A stretch of DNA of 64,000 bases from Thermohalobaculum sp963721105 (GTDB taxonomy: Bacteria; Pseudomonadota; Alphaproteobacteria; Rhodobacterales; Rhodobacteraceae): positions 1-64,000 of the forward strand of contig CAVRHY010000013.1 in assembly GCA_963721105.1 (NCBI GenBank), given 5' to 3'. Positions within the stretch are counted from its first letter, which is position 1. Each line of letters opens with the position of its first letter. The translations under genes and the position numbers were made by a program. Shown one piece after another: positions 1-8,392 of the stretch. The notes under the pieces are model-generated. The model worked only from the letters and a program-made list of their open reading frames with translations. It searched no databases and was not told the origin of the DNA.

Positions 1-62
1 GCCCCCGTTGAAGTGGTCCGCTTGGAGGGTTCTGATGAGCCCGTTTTCAGGAGGACCGGAGA

Positions 63-341
63 ATGGCAGGGAAACGACCGAGGCCGGAGGAGATCGTCTC
101 GAAGCTTCGCCAGGTTGAGGTGCTGCAGGGGCAAGGAATGTCGATCGCGGATGCGGTCCGGCAGATCGGCGTGACGCAGCAGACCTACTATCGGTGGCGG
201 AAGCTCTACGGCGGGATGGGGCGGGAGCAGCTGAAGCGACTGAAAGAGCTTGAGAAGGAAAATCAGCGGCTGAGGCGGGCGGTCTCCGACCTGACGCTGG
301 ACAAGCTCATCCTGACGGAGGCGGCTCAGGGAAACTTCTGA
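63..341 (+). CDS. IS3-family transposase OrfA
   Basis: A 92-residue protein with an N-terminal helix-turn-helix of the HTH_Tnp_1 type (about residues 8-50, including the YYRWRKLYGG segment) followed by a leucine-zipper-like helix (about 55-85, LKELEKENQRLRR). In IS3 elements OrfA binds the terminal repeats and supplies the N-terminus of the OrfAB fusion transposase. A Shine-Dalgarno-like AGGAGGACC lies just upstream of the ATG at 63. The stop is directly followed by the orfB frame. It appears intact, although the element as a whole is disabled because orfB is interrupted. Confidence 0.85.
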   Translation: MAGKRPRPEEIVSKLRQVEVLQGQGMSIADAVRQIGVTQQTYYRWRKLYGGMGREQLKRLKELEKENQRLRRAVSDLTLDKLILTEAAQGNF

Positions 342-373
342 GCCCTTCGCGCCGTCGGCGGTGCATCGACCAC

Positions 374-1102
374 GTGCGGCAGGTTCACAGCGTCTCCGAA
401 CGCCGGGCCTGTCGCGCTCTTGGCCAGCACCGTTCGACCCAGCGCAAGATCCCGCAGGGCCAGCCCGATGAAGAGCGCCTGACCGAAGACATCATCGAGC
501 TGGCGCGCGATTATGGTCGGTACGGCTACCGGATGATCACCGGCATGCTCAACCAGTCGGGCTGGCACGTGAATCACAAGCGGGTCGAGCGGATCTGGAA
601 GCGCGAAGGGCTCAAAGTCCCCTCGAAACAGCCGAAGAAGGGCCGTCTCTGGCTCAACGACGGCTCCTGCGTCCGGCTCCGGCCGGAGCGGCGCAACCAT
701 GTCTGGTCCTATGACTTCGTCGAAGACCGCACTCATGACGGCAGGAAGTTCCGCATGCTCAACATCATCGACGAGTTCACCAGGGAGGTGCTGACGATCC
801 GTGTCGAACGCAAGCTCAACTCGACCGACGTCGTCGACGCCCTGACCGATCTCTTCATCCTGCGCGGGCCACCCGAGTTCATCCGCTCCGACAACGGCCC
901 CGAGTTCATTGCCGAAAAGGTCAGGACCTGGATCGCCGCCGTCGGCGCGAAGACCGCCTTCATCGAGCCGGGATCACCCTGGGAGAACGGCTACTGCGAG
1001 AGCTTCAACTCCCGGCTCCGGGACGAGCTGTTGAACGGGGAGATCTTCTATTCGCTCCGCGAGGCCCAGATCCTCATCGAGCAGTGGCGGCGCCACTACA
1101 AT
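374..1102 (+). pseudogene. IS3-family transposase OrfB, 5' part, disrupted
   Basis: This frame encodes the rve/DDE integrase domain of an IS3 transposase: HTH_21-like N-terminus (TEDIIELARDYGRYGYR), then the catalytic acids in SYDFVEDRTHDGRK, IRSDNGPEFIA and the glutamate in PWENGYCESFN. Homology ends at the codons for RRHYN (to 1102). The natural continuation TVRPHSALGG is found 2.65 kb downstream at 3752. The frame runs a little further (to 1156) only as read-through into the inserted module. Function is therefore lost unless the insert is excised. Confidence 0.85.
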
Positions 1103-1125
1103 CCTGTTTCATTACACCCATCTCT

Positions 1126-3199
1126 CTATGCCGTTGAAGTGAATAGGTTTTGCTGATCGGGATGCGATCCTGCGGGGTATTTGGGGTTCTGCCGTGCGCG
1201 GTGAGCGAGCTGCTGGGCTGCCGGGTTGCCCAATTCCGAGCGAGCGAAGATCCATGGCCCCTCCGGTAGCGGATGAACGCCCTGGATATCGCCGGCTTCG
1301 GCGGCGAGTCTGAGGGTCTTCGTCGCAACGCCGAGCAGGCGCGCGGCGCTGGTCAGGTTGAGCCAAGGCTCGATGCTGTCCAAAGCGGGGCGAAACACCG
1401 GGATCTTGTGATGCGAGCGGAGGGCCGTGACACGCTCGCGTGTCCAGCGGTTGCCATGGCCTGTCAGCAGGCCGTTCCGGTTGAGGATGCCGGCAATCAG
1501 ATCGTCGGAGGCGATGAGAACGAGCTGACGTACTGACGCAATGATCTCGGGAGCGGTGCTGTTGCGTTGCCCTCGACGCCGCTTCGGCAGGCGAAGCTCG
1601 GTATGCACGCCGCCAATCCAGTGGATCAGAAGAACGATCTCGGAAGCCTTGTCGTCGATATCGGCGACCACCTCGAGGATGACAGTGCGCACGATGCGCT
1701 TCTTGAGCCGGGCATCGGTGGTCGGCGCCGCCCAGACAGTCCGAAGGTTCGCGCCGAGCGTGGCGGCGTCGATCGCCGCCAAGGGCGGACGGCTTGGGGG
1801 CGGCGGCATCATGCGCGGCAATCCTGGCCTCGATCTCGCCGGCGCGTGCGAGGGCGCGGTTCCACCGCGTCTCCAGTTCCGCCGCCACAAGCCGGTTCTC
1901 GGGATCGGCAGCATCATATTGCCGGAACGCCCGATCGGCGCCGTAGCGGGCCGCTTCGAGATCCCGCGCCAGCGCTTCGCGAACCTGGTCGCGGCGACTG
2001 GTGGCCTGCGCCTCGGCCTCGGCGGCGGCAGCGATGGCGCCAGGCTCGACCACCCGCAGCAGCGCTTCCTCGATGGCGTCGTCGACGCGCAGGCCGCCGA
2101 AGGCGATGCAGCGCGGCTCGCCATTGTCGAGCAGGCCGCGCCAGCAGGAATAGCGCGGGATGTCATGCTGGGCCCCCGTGTAGCGGACCGTCAGCTTGCG
2201 ACCGCAGCGCCGGCAGCGGACGAGACCGGCCAGCAGGGCATCGCCGTGCTTGGGCGCTCCGTGATACCGGCTCGTGGGGACGTTGTCGCTGACCATCGCG
2301 CGGATCGCCTCTGCCCGTTCCCAGCTGACATAACCCTCGTGCGCGTCCGGGATCAGCGCCAGCCACTCACTGCGCGGCTTGCGGCGGCTGCGCGATCGAG
2401 GGACGGTCAAATCATGCCCCGGCACCGCGCGAGTTTTACCATAGGCGTAGGCGCCGCCGTAAATCGGGTTCTCGATCATCCGGTGGATGGTGGCATAGGT
2501 TGGCCGTCGCCAGACCACATCGCCGTTGCCGCGCCTGGCCGGCAAATCCAGCCCATGCTCCAGGAACCAGAGCAGAGCCTGTCGGGCGCTGCCAAGCTCG
2601 GCCACCTTGTCGAAGACGAGGGCGATGGCCTCCTGGACGCGGCGGTCGGGATCCTTCTCGAGCCTGTCGCCGGCCTTCACGAAGCCGACGGGGGCCGCGA
2701 CGATCAACTCGCCACGCCGCGCCTTCTCGTAGCGGGCGGACAAGGATCGTTGCCGCAGCAAATCGAGCTCATACTCGTTGAGGCTGCCCTTCAGGCCCAG
2801 AAGCAGACGGTCGTTGCTCTGGCGTGGGGCATAGACGGTCTCCTGGTCGATCAGGACGGTGTCGACGACCCGGCACATCTCGATGAGCTGCTGCCAGTCG
2901 CGGCTGTTGCGGGCGAAGCGCGACACCTCCCGCGCCGCGACCGCGCCGACCTTGCCCAGGCAGACCTCGGCCACCATCCGGTCGAAACCGGCCCGCGTGA
3001 CGCCGCCCGCCGCCGAACGGCCAAGATCGTCGTCGATCGTCTCGATGCAGGACCAGCCGAGCGTCGCCAGCCGGTCGCGCATCGCATATTGCAGGGCGCT
3101 GCTCTCGCGGTTGTGCAGCACCTGATGGGCAGAGGACTGCCGCACATAGAGGATCGCCTTGCGCTCCAGATGGTGCGGACTGATCTTCTCATGCTTCAT
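1126..3199 (-). pseudogene. Large serine recombinase, frameshifted
   Basis: The product begins MKHEKISPHH at 3199 and shows the resolvase N-terminal domain with catalytic Ser in LYVRQSSAHQ and the arginine-rich EVSRFARNSRDW segment. A recombinase domain follows (RRPTYATIHRMIENPIYGG), then a zinc ribbon (CRRCGRK, later CW and CIAFGG) and a coiled-coil region. Near 1785-1800 the frame must change at a run of C; the second frame continues with LGANLRTVWAA and ends in an excisionase-like helix-turn-helix (LTSAARLLGVATKTLRLAA). Total length is near 690 residues. The single frameshift may be a sequencing error or real inactivation. It overlaps the upstream small ORF by ATGA. Confidence 0.8.
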
Positions 3200-3393
3200 G
3201 CCGCGCCTCCGTCGGCTGAGTGCGCTCGAGCGCCGACGGCGTGGTCGAGGATCAAGCGGACCATCAGCCTGGTCAGCGTCACCCGCGCCTCGTCGGGCAA
3301 CGTCTGCCAGTGCGGCGTCGGGACCGGATCGGCGTCGCTGGGACGGGCGAACAAGTCGAGTTGCTGCGGTGTCGGTCGGCGTCGCATGGGCAT
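3196..3393 (-). CDS. Small hypothetical protein of the recombinase module
   Basis: A 65-residue ORF starting MPMRRRPTPQQLDLF and ending in a short helix (LTRLMVRLILDHA). Its stop codon overlaps the recombinase ATG (ATGA), indicating translational coupling. Similar small ORFs sit directly in front of recombinases of this type in other proteobacteria, to my recollection. The function is unknown; a recombination directionality or partner factor is possible but unproven. The frame stays open upstream to 3606, but the ATG at 3393 marks where family-like sequence begins. Confidence 0.6.
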   Translation of the reverse strand: MPMRRRPTPQQLDLFARPSDADPVPTPHWQTLPDEARVTLTRLMVRLILDHAVGARAHSADGGAA

Positions 3394-3399
3394 CTCCCG

Positions 3400-3720
3400 G
3401 AATCGCCTTTTGGGATCCCGATGCTGCGCTCGAATCCCGCGATTCCGATGCGCCACCGCGAACGCCTGTCGCGTCGTGCAGCAAGGCCGCCAGAGCTTCC
3501 AGAGCCGCGACCGAGGCAACCGGGGCCGCCCCCACCTGCCAGCATCGGCCGGCGACCCGATCGAACATCCAGACCGGAACCTCCAATCGACGATCCGAGG
3601 CGACACCGGTCAGGCTGCAGCGAAATGCCGCCCAGACTGCCCTTGTCGATCACCTCGTGAACGTGAACACGTCGCCCGACCCAGGGATGCCAAGGATAGA
3701 GAAGCGCGCGTTCCTCGGTC
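3400..3720 (-). pseudogene. DUF5372-like protein of the recombinase module, frameshifted
   Basis: One frame gives ERALLYPWHPWVGRRVHVHE and a second frame, entered near 3648, gives FRCSLTGVASDRRLEVPVWM followed by a short alanine-rich helix. Joined together these resemble the short DUF5372-type protein that precedes the small ORF and the recombinase in such modules. One base has been lost or gained next to the AAGGGC run. I could not fix the start or stop exactly, so the ends are approximate. No biochemical function is known for the family. Confidence 0.45.
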
Positions 3721-3751
3721 CCGTGGGCGTACTGTGATCGAGTTGTACAAT

Positions 3752-3832
3752 ACCGTCCGCCCGCACAGCGCCCTCGGCGGACGAACACCGGTCGAGGCCC
3801 ATCAGGGCCCCGGCCTGAAGGCGGCGGCATGA
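3752..3832 (+). pseudogene. IS3 OrfB, 3' tail separated from the main gene
   Basis: This stretch encodes TVRPHSALGGRTPVEA and ends at a TGA at 3830-3832. It is the conserved C-terminal end of IS3 OrfB and belongs to the 5' part at 374-1102. It continues the same reading frame once the 1103-3751 insert is removed. On its own it has no start codon and no function. The element's right inverted repeat follows within 60 bp. Confidence 0.85.
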
Positions 3833-3888
3833 TCAACAGGCAAGCTTAGCAGCGCCGCAAAACTGTCCGGAAAACGGGGACCACCTCA

Positions 3889-4516
3889 GGTTCACTGGAG
3901 CGACCTCACCGATTGGCAACAGCTGCCGGGTGCTCCAAGCGGCGAGACATCGATCGGTCTGTCGCATGTGCTTGGTGGGTGCTGGCGAGTATTCAAGCCT
4001 CAGCGCGGCGGTCTCGGGAGAGATGCTTCGCGCCAAGGCGGCGCGCCATGCAGAGGCAGAGCTACTCGGCGCCGAGGTCGAGCGTCGAACTCGTCACGCC
4101 CCTCGATCATTGGGAGCCCGTTGGCGAGCTATCGGAAGTCACTGCGGAAGCCAAGGCGATCCTTACAGAAATTCGCCGAAGAAAGGGTGAATAGTTTATC
4201 CGATGAGGATTTGAATCAGCGATGCGTGGACAAATCGGCGGGATCGGCCACGAATACCGTTTCCGGATAGCGCCGATCGGCGGCTTGGATTGGGAGCAGG
4301 ACGGGGCATCCCAAGACCGTGCGGGCGCTGCCGGGTCGCGCAACCAGCCGCGATTACGCTGTCAATGGTTACCTCATCGGCATTTGGTCACGACCGGATG
4401 TTCCTGTTGCGCGTTCGAACGACAAATTCCAGTCCATTCCCGCTTCTAAATCGACACCACCGAAGAGTGTTCGGGTGGTTGGCGGTTGAAATCACGCAGA
4501 ATTGCCGTCTGTGTGG
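3889..4516. other. Gene-poor stretch between IS3 and a tRNA stub
   Basis: About 630 bp with no gene I can identify. Overlapping open frames of 75-100 codons occur on both strands, as expected at this GC content. One plus-strand frame ending at 4194 has a plausible C-terminus (AKAILTEIRRRKGE) but no recognisable domain and arginine-rich upstream sequence. The GC content is lower than in the flanking chromosome. The stretch looks like eroded, formerly mobile DNA. Confidence 0.4.
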
Positions 4517-4545
4517 AGTGCTCTACCAAGCTGAGCTACACTCCG
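4517..4545 (-). pseudogene. tRNA 5' half, truncated (tRNA-Pro-like)
   Basis: The minus strand reads CGGAGTGTAGCTCAGCTTGG followed by TAGAGCACT, which fits an acceptor strand, the TA at positions 8-9, a D-stem GCTC/GAGC and a D-loop AGCTTGGTA. After position 27 the sequence no longer forms an anticodon arm, T-arm or matching acceptor. The acceptor and D-arm fit tRNA-Pro best, but the anticodon is missing so identity is tentative. It probably records a rearrangement that cut a tRNA gene, 100 bp from the intact tRNA-Gln. Confidence 0.5.
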
Positions 4546-4645
4546 CCCGCCAGCGCGGCCCGATATAGAGGTGCCGGCCGACCGGGGCAAGCGGGTTTTC
4601 AGGGCCTTGCCGGGCCATGGAGCCGGCCCTATTGTCCGCGCCGCT

Positions 4646-4718
4646 TGGGACGTAGCTCAACGGGTAGAGCAACGGTTTTTGGTACCGCAGGTTGGAGGTT
4701 CGAGTCCTCCCGTCCCAG
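4646..4718 (+). tRNA. tRNA-Gln(TTG)
   Basis: A full cloverleaf can be drawn: acceptor TGGGACG/CGTCCCA, D-stem GCTC/GAGC, anticodon loop TTTTGGT with anticodon TTG, and T-stem GGAGG/CCTCC around TTCGAGT. The discriminator G is followed by an encoded CCA (4719-4721). The anticodon stem has an A-C mismatch at its outer pair. It would decode CAA. No other tRNA is adjacent apart from the truncated stub on the opposite strand. Confidence 0.92.
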
Positions 4719-4824
4719 CCAGTCAGGGGTGCCCGGCCAGGATTTTCGCAGGAGGCGATCCGGGCGGGCGTGGCCGAGGGCTTCCTCGTTCCGGCGCGCG
4801 GGCGCCGTTGCCGACGCGTCGTCG

Positions 4825-4859
4825 GGGCCGGGTGTCACTGTGACACCAAGCCCCGGCCC
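4825..4859. promoter_or_regulatory. Nested inverted repeat with a 17-bp dyad
   Basis: GGTGTCACTGTGACACC (4831-4847) is a perfect dyad with a one-base centre. It sits inside a wider stem of GGGCCGGG (4825-4832) and CCCGGCCC (4852-4859). It lies between tRNA-Gln and the 25-codon ORF, 48 bp past that ORF's stop. It could be an operator for a dimeric regulator or a transcription terminator, but no T-run follows on either strand. The function is not assigned. Confidence 0.35.
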
Positions 4860-4906
4860 TTGATAAGTAAAGTAGTTTCGAAGGGTGCCCGGCCGGGCGG
4901 CTCGGT

Positions 4907-4984
4907 TCAGGTCAGGCCGGCACTGGCCAGCGCCATGACCAGCACAAGGCCCACCGTCATGGGATAGATCGCCAAGTAAGCCAT
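4907..4984 (-). CDS. Possible 25-residue single-span membrane peptide
   Basis: An ATG at 4984 is preceded by GGGAGGAAGCAA, one of the strongest ribosome binding sites in the window. It opens a 25-codon frame: MAYLAIYPMTVGLVLVMALA followed by SAGLT and TGA. The peptide is almost entirely hydrophobic and long enough for one transmembrane helix. The 170 bp upstream are less GC-rich than the surroundings and could hold a promoter. It lies downstream of gcvP on the same strand, but 176 bp away, so it is probably a separate unit. I do not recognise a family; the call rests on the ribosome binding site and the hydrophobic composition. Confidence 0.5.
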   Translation of the reverse strand: MAYLAIYPMTVGLVLVMALASAGLT

Positions 4985-5160
4985 TTGCTTCCTCCCAGAT
5001 TGGATGGCCTCGGTTCGTCGGGTGATCCGACGTATGCACAATGCCCAATTCGGGGGTTTGCAACAGTGACGTTAGTTACCAAATCGTTTCACAACGAAAG
5101 GTTGTGCGCGATCCGTGTGCCGCGGCGGAGGACTCGGAACAGGGTCCCGGCCGTCCGGCA

Positions 5161-8010
5161 TCACTCCGCCGCCTCCGCGTAGGCCTCGATCGGTGGGCAG
5201 GTGCAGATCAGGTGGCGGTCACCATAGGCGTTGTCGATGCGGTTGACCGGCGGCCAGTACTTGTCGACACGGAACGCCCCCGGCGGGAAGCACGCCGCCT
5301 CGCGCGAGTAAGGCCGGTCCCAGTCGCCGACCAGGTCCTCCACCGTGTGCGGGGCGCGCTTCAGCGGGTTGTTCTCGGCGTCCATGTCGCCCCGCTCGAT
5401 GGCTCGCGCTTCCTCGCGGACCGCCAGCATGGCGTCGCAGAAGCGGTCGAGTTCGGCCTTGTCCTCGCTCTCGGTCGGCTCGATCATCAGCGTGCCGGCG
5501 ACAGGCCAGCTCATTGTCGGCGCGTGGAAGCCGCAGTCGATCAGCCGCTTCGCGACGTCGTCCACCGTTACCCCGGCAGACTTCTGCAACGGCCGGACAT
5601 CGATGATGCACTCGTGCGCCACTCGGTCATTCTTGCCCTTGTAGAGCACGTCATAGGCGCCCTTCAGCCGCGCCGCGATGTAGTTGGCGTTCAGGATCGC
5701 CACCCGGGTCGCCTGCGTCAGCCCCTCGCCGCCCATCGCCAGGCAGTAGGCCCAGCTGATGGGCAGGATGCCCGCCGACCCCCAGGGAGCCGCCGAGACC
5801 GCGCCCTCGCTGCCCTGCGAGGGGTGGCCGGGCAGGAACGGCACCAGGTGCGACTTCACGCCGATCGGCCCCATGCCCGGCCCGCCGCCGCCATGCGGGA
5901 TGCAGAAGGTCTTGTGCAGGTTCAGGTGGCTGACATCCGAGCCGAAATCCCCAGGCCGCGCCAGCCCGACCAGCGCGTTCAGGTTGGCCCCGTCCATGTA
6001 GACCTGCCCGCCGCAGTCATGCGTGATCCTGCAGATCTCGGTGATGGTCTCCTCGAACACGCCATGCGTCGAGGGGTAGGTCACCATGATCGCCGCCAGC
6101 CGGTCGCGGTGCTCCCGGGCCCTCGCCCGAAAATCCTCCATGTCGACGTTGCCGTGGTCGTCGGTCTTGACCACGACGACGCGCATCCCCGCCATCTGCG
6201 CCGAGGCCGGGTTGGTGCCATGCGCCGAGGACGGAATTAGGCAGACGTCCCGGTGCGCCTCGCCCCGGCTCTGGTGGTATGACCGGATCACCATCAGCCC
6301 GGCATACTCGCCCTGCGCGCCCGAATTCGGCTGCATCGAGATCGCGTCATAGCCGGTGATCGCGCACAGCTTCTCGGACAGGTCGCCGATCATCTCGGCA
6401 TAACCCCGCGCCTGGTCGGCCGGCGCATAGGGGTGCAGCTCGGCGAACTCGGGCCAGGTGATCGGCAGCATCTCCATGGTCGCGTTCAGCTTCATGGTGC
6501 ACGAGCCCAGCGGGATCATCGAGCGGTCCAGCGCCAGGTCGCGGTCCGCCAGCCGCCGCATGTAGCGCGTCATCTCCGACTCCGCCCGATTCATGTGAAA
6601 GACCGGGTGGTCCAGATAGCCGCTCTGGCGGATCAGCTTCGTCGGCAGCCGGTATTCCGGATGCTCGTCCGGGTATTCCAGGTCGAACCCGCCGAAGGCG
6701 CGCCAGACCGCCTGCACGGTGGCGGGCCTTGTCTTCTCGTCGACCGTGATGCCGATATGGTGCTCGCCCAGCTTGCGGAAGTTCAGCCCCTGGTCGACGG
6801 CGTTCTTCAGGATCAGCCCCTGGTAGGGCCCGACCTCGACCGTGATCGTGTCGAAGAACGATTTTGGCCCGCACTTGAAGCCCAGAGTCTCGAGCCCGTC
6901 GACGATGCGCGCAGCCTTGCGGTGCACCCGCTCGGCGATCGCTTGCAACCCGCGCGGGCCGTGAAAGACCGCGTACATGCCGGCGATGACGGCCAGCAGC
7001 ACCTGCGCCGTGCAGATGTTCGACGTCGCCTTCTCGCGCCGGATGTGCTGCTCGCGCGTCTGCAGGGCCAGCCGATACGCCCGGTTGCCGCGAGCGTCGA
7101 CAGACACCCCGACCAGCCGCCCCGGCATCGCCCGCTTGTGCGCGTCCTTGGTCGCCATGTAGGCGGCGTGCGGCCCGCCATAGCCCATTGGTACGCCAAA
7201 GCGCTGCATGGACCCGACGACGATGTCCGCCCCCATCTCGCCCGGCGGCTTCAGCAGGCAGAGCGCCAGCGGGTCGGCCGAGACGACCCCCAGCGCGCCG
7301 TTCTCGTGCAGCGCCTCGATCTGCGGCGTGAAATCCATGATGTGCCCGCGCGTCCCCGGATACTGGAAGAGCGCGCCGAAGACCGTGCCGGCGTCCAGGT
7401 CCACCGGGTCGCCGACGACGATCTCGATGCCCAGCGGCGCGGCGCGCGTGCGCATCACGGCGAGGTTCTGCGGATGGGTCTCCTGGTCGACGAAGAACGC
7501 CTTCGACTTCGTCTTGGACTGCCGCTCGGCCATCGTCATCGCCTCGGCGCAGGCCGTCGCCTCGTCCAGCAGCGACGCGTTGGCGATCTCCATCCCCGTC
7601 AGGTCGGTGACCAGCGTCTGGTAATTCAGCAGCGCCTCCAGCCGCCCTTGGGAAATTTCCGGCTGGTAAGGCGTGTAAGCCGTGTACCAGGCCGGGTTCT
7701 CGAGGATATTGCGCTGGATGACCGGCGGCAGGATCGTCCCGTGATAGCCCTGCCCGATCATGCTGGTGAGGACGCGGTTGCGGTTCGCCGTCGCCCGCAC
7801 GCGGTCCAGCGTCGCCCGCTCGCTCAACGGCTTGCCCCAGTCCAGCGGCGCCTTCTGGCGGATGCCGGCCGGCACCGTCTGCTCGATCAGCGCCTCCAGG
7901 TTGTCGGCGCCGACGACCTGCAGCATCTCGGCCATCTCGTCGGGCGACGGGCCGATATGCCGCCGGTTGGCGAAATCGTAGGGCTCGTAGGCGTCGTGCA
8001 GCTCGACCAT
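5161..8010 (-). CDS. gcvP: Glycine dehydrogenase (aminomethyl-transferring), P protein
   Basis: A 949-residue P protein with both homologous halves in one chain, the homodimeric type. It decarboxylates glycine with pyridoxal phosphate and passes the aminomethyl group to the lipoyl arm of GcvH. The PLP lysine lies in NLHKTFCIPHGGGGPG (about residue 700), next to the glycine-rich loop typical of the family. N-terminal landmarks include RRHIGPSPDEM and the TPYQPEISQGRLEALLNYQ segment. The ATG at 8010 overlaps the gcvH stop by one base (TGATG). It is the last gene of gcvT-gcvH-gcvP and is controlled through the glycine riboswitch upstream of gcvT. Confidence 0.97.
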   Translation of the reverse strand: MVELHDAYEPYDFANRRHIGPSPDEMAEMLQVVGADNLEALIEQTVPAGIRQKAPLDWGKPLSERATLDRVRATANRNRVLTSMIGQGYHGTILPPVIQRNILENPAWYTAYTPYQPEISQGRLEALLNYQTLVTDLTGMEIANASLLDEATACAEAMTMAERQSKTKSKAFFVDQETHPQNLAVMRTRAAPLGIEIVVGDPVDLDAGTVFGALFQYPGTRGHIMDFTPQIEALHENGALGVVSADPLALCLLKPPGEMGADIVVGSMQRFGVPMGYGGPHAAYMATKDAHKRAMPGRLVGVSVDARGNRAYRLALQTREQHIRREKATSNICTAQVLLAVIAGMYAVFHGPRGLQAIAERVHRKAARIVDGLETLGFKCGPKSFFDTITVEVGPYQGLILKNAVDQGLNFRKLGEHHIGITVDEKTRPATVQAVWRAFGGFDLEYPDEHPEYRLPTKLIRQSGYLDHPVFHMNRAESEMTRYMRRLADRDLALDRSMIPLGSCTMKLNATMEMLPITWPEFAELHPYAPADQARGYAEMIGDLSEKLCAITGYDAISMQPNSGAQGEYAGLMVIRSYHQSRGEAHRDVCLIPSSAHGTNPASAQMAGMRVVVVKTDDHGNVDMEDFRARAREHRDRLAAIMVTYPSTHGVFEETITEICRITHDCGGQVYMDGANLNALVGLARPGDFGSDVSHLNLHKTFCIPHGGGGPGMGPIGVKSHLVPFLPGHPSQGSEGAVSAAPWGSAGILPISWAYCLAMGGEGLTQATRVAILNANYIAARLKGAYDVLYKGKNDRVAHECIIDVRPLQKSAGVTVDDVAKRLIDCGFHAPTMSWPVAGTLMIEPTESEDKAELDRFCDAMLAVREEARAIERGDMDAENNPLKRAPHTVEDLVGDWDRPYSREAACFPPGAFRVDKYWPPVNRIDNAYGDRHLICTCPPIEAYAEAAE

Positions 8011-8372
8011 CAGCCGACCAGCTCCTTGTAGGCTGCCTCGTCCAGCAGCGCGTCGGCATCGGAGGGCGTCTTCAGCGTCATCTTGAAGAACCATGCCGCG
8101 CCCTGCGGGTCCTCGTTCACCTTGGCCGGCTCGTCGACGATGGCCTGGTTGACCTCGATGATCGTGCCGTCCAGCGGCATGTAGACGTCGGACGCCGCCT
8201 TGACCAACTCGACCACCGCCGCGGCGTCGCCCTTGGCGAACTCGACGCCGGCATCGGGCAGCTCGACAAAGACGATGTCGCCCAGCTGCTCGGTAGCGAA
8301 CTGCGTGATGCCCACCGTGGCGGTGTCGCCCTCGATCTGCAGCCACTCGTGGTCGTCGGTGAATTTCAGCAT
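8010..8372 (-). CDS. gcvH: Glycine cleavage system H protein
   Basis: A 120-residue lipoyl carrier that shuttles the aminomethyl group between P, T and L proteins. The lipoylation site is Lys58 in VELVKAASDVYMP, preceded by the acidic VELPDAGVEFAKGD strand-turn typical of GcvH. Length is normal for the family. The gene starts 21 bp after the gcvT stop and its own stop overlaps the gcvP start by one base, so the three genes form one transcriptional unit. No dihydrolipoamide dehydrogenase gene is present; the L protein must be encoded elsewhere. Confidence 0.97.
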   Translation of the reverse strand: MLKFTDDHEWLQIEGDTATVGITQFATEQLGDIVFVELPDAGVEFAKGDAAAVVELVKAASDVYMPLDGTIIEVNQAIVDEPAKVNEDPQGAAWFFKMTLKTPSDADALLDEAAYKELVG

Positions 8373-8392
8373 GTGACCCTGTCCCTGTCTGT

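Larger units (their letters stand above)
1103..3751 (-). mobile_element. Serine-recombinase module inserted in IS3 orfB
   Basis: A 2.65-kb insert interrupts orfB cleanly. The six bases TACAAT occur at both borders (1097-1102 and 3746-3751), and removing the insert with one copy restores the transposase frame through the conserved HYNTVRPHS motif. The insert carries, on the minus strand, a DUF5372-like gene, a 65-residue ORF and a large serine recombinase, an arrangement recognised from other proteobacterial genomes. No terminal inverted repeats are evident, which fits recombinase-mediated integration rather than DDE transposition. The exact crossover within TACAAT cannot be resolved. Confidence 0.7.
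9..3888 (+). mobile_element. IS3-family insertion sequence, interrupted by a recombinase module
   Basis: The left end reads TGAAGTGGTCC from position 9 and the reverse complement of the right end (3878-3888) reads TGAGGTGGTCC, a near-perfect terminal inverted repeat. Between them lie an orfA and an orfB in the -1 frame relative to it, the arrangement of IS3 elements that make transposase by -1 frameshifting. orfB is split: its reading stops being transposase-like at 1102 and resumes at 3752. No convincing target duplication is visible. Without the insert the element would be about 1.2 kb, normal for the family. Confidence 0.85.

Noticed and set aside
1541..3832. A 763-codon open frame on the plus strand
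   Set aside because: It runs antisense to the serine recombinase module and only its last 27 codons are real (the IS3 OrfB tail). Long antisense frames are common at this GC content.
3913..4194. A 93-codon plus-strand ORF after the IS3 element
   Set aside because: It has no ribosome binding site, no recognisable domain and an arginine/serine-rich first half; kept only as part of a gene-poor stretch.
4629..5063. A 144-codon minus-strand frame with a natural-looking C-terminus
   Set aside because: It crosses the tRNA-Gln gene; the ending is the translated complement of a tRNA, a common false ORF. The short frame inside 4907-4984 is better supported.
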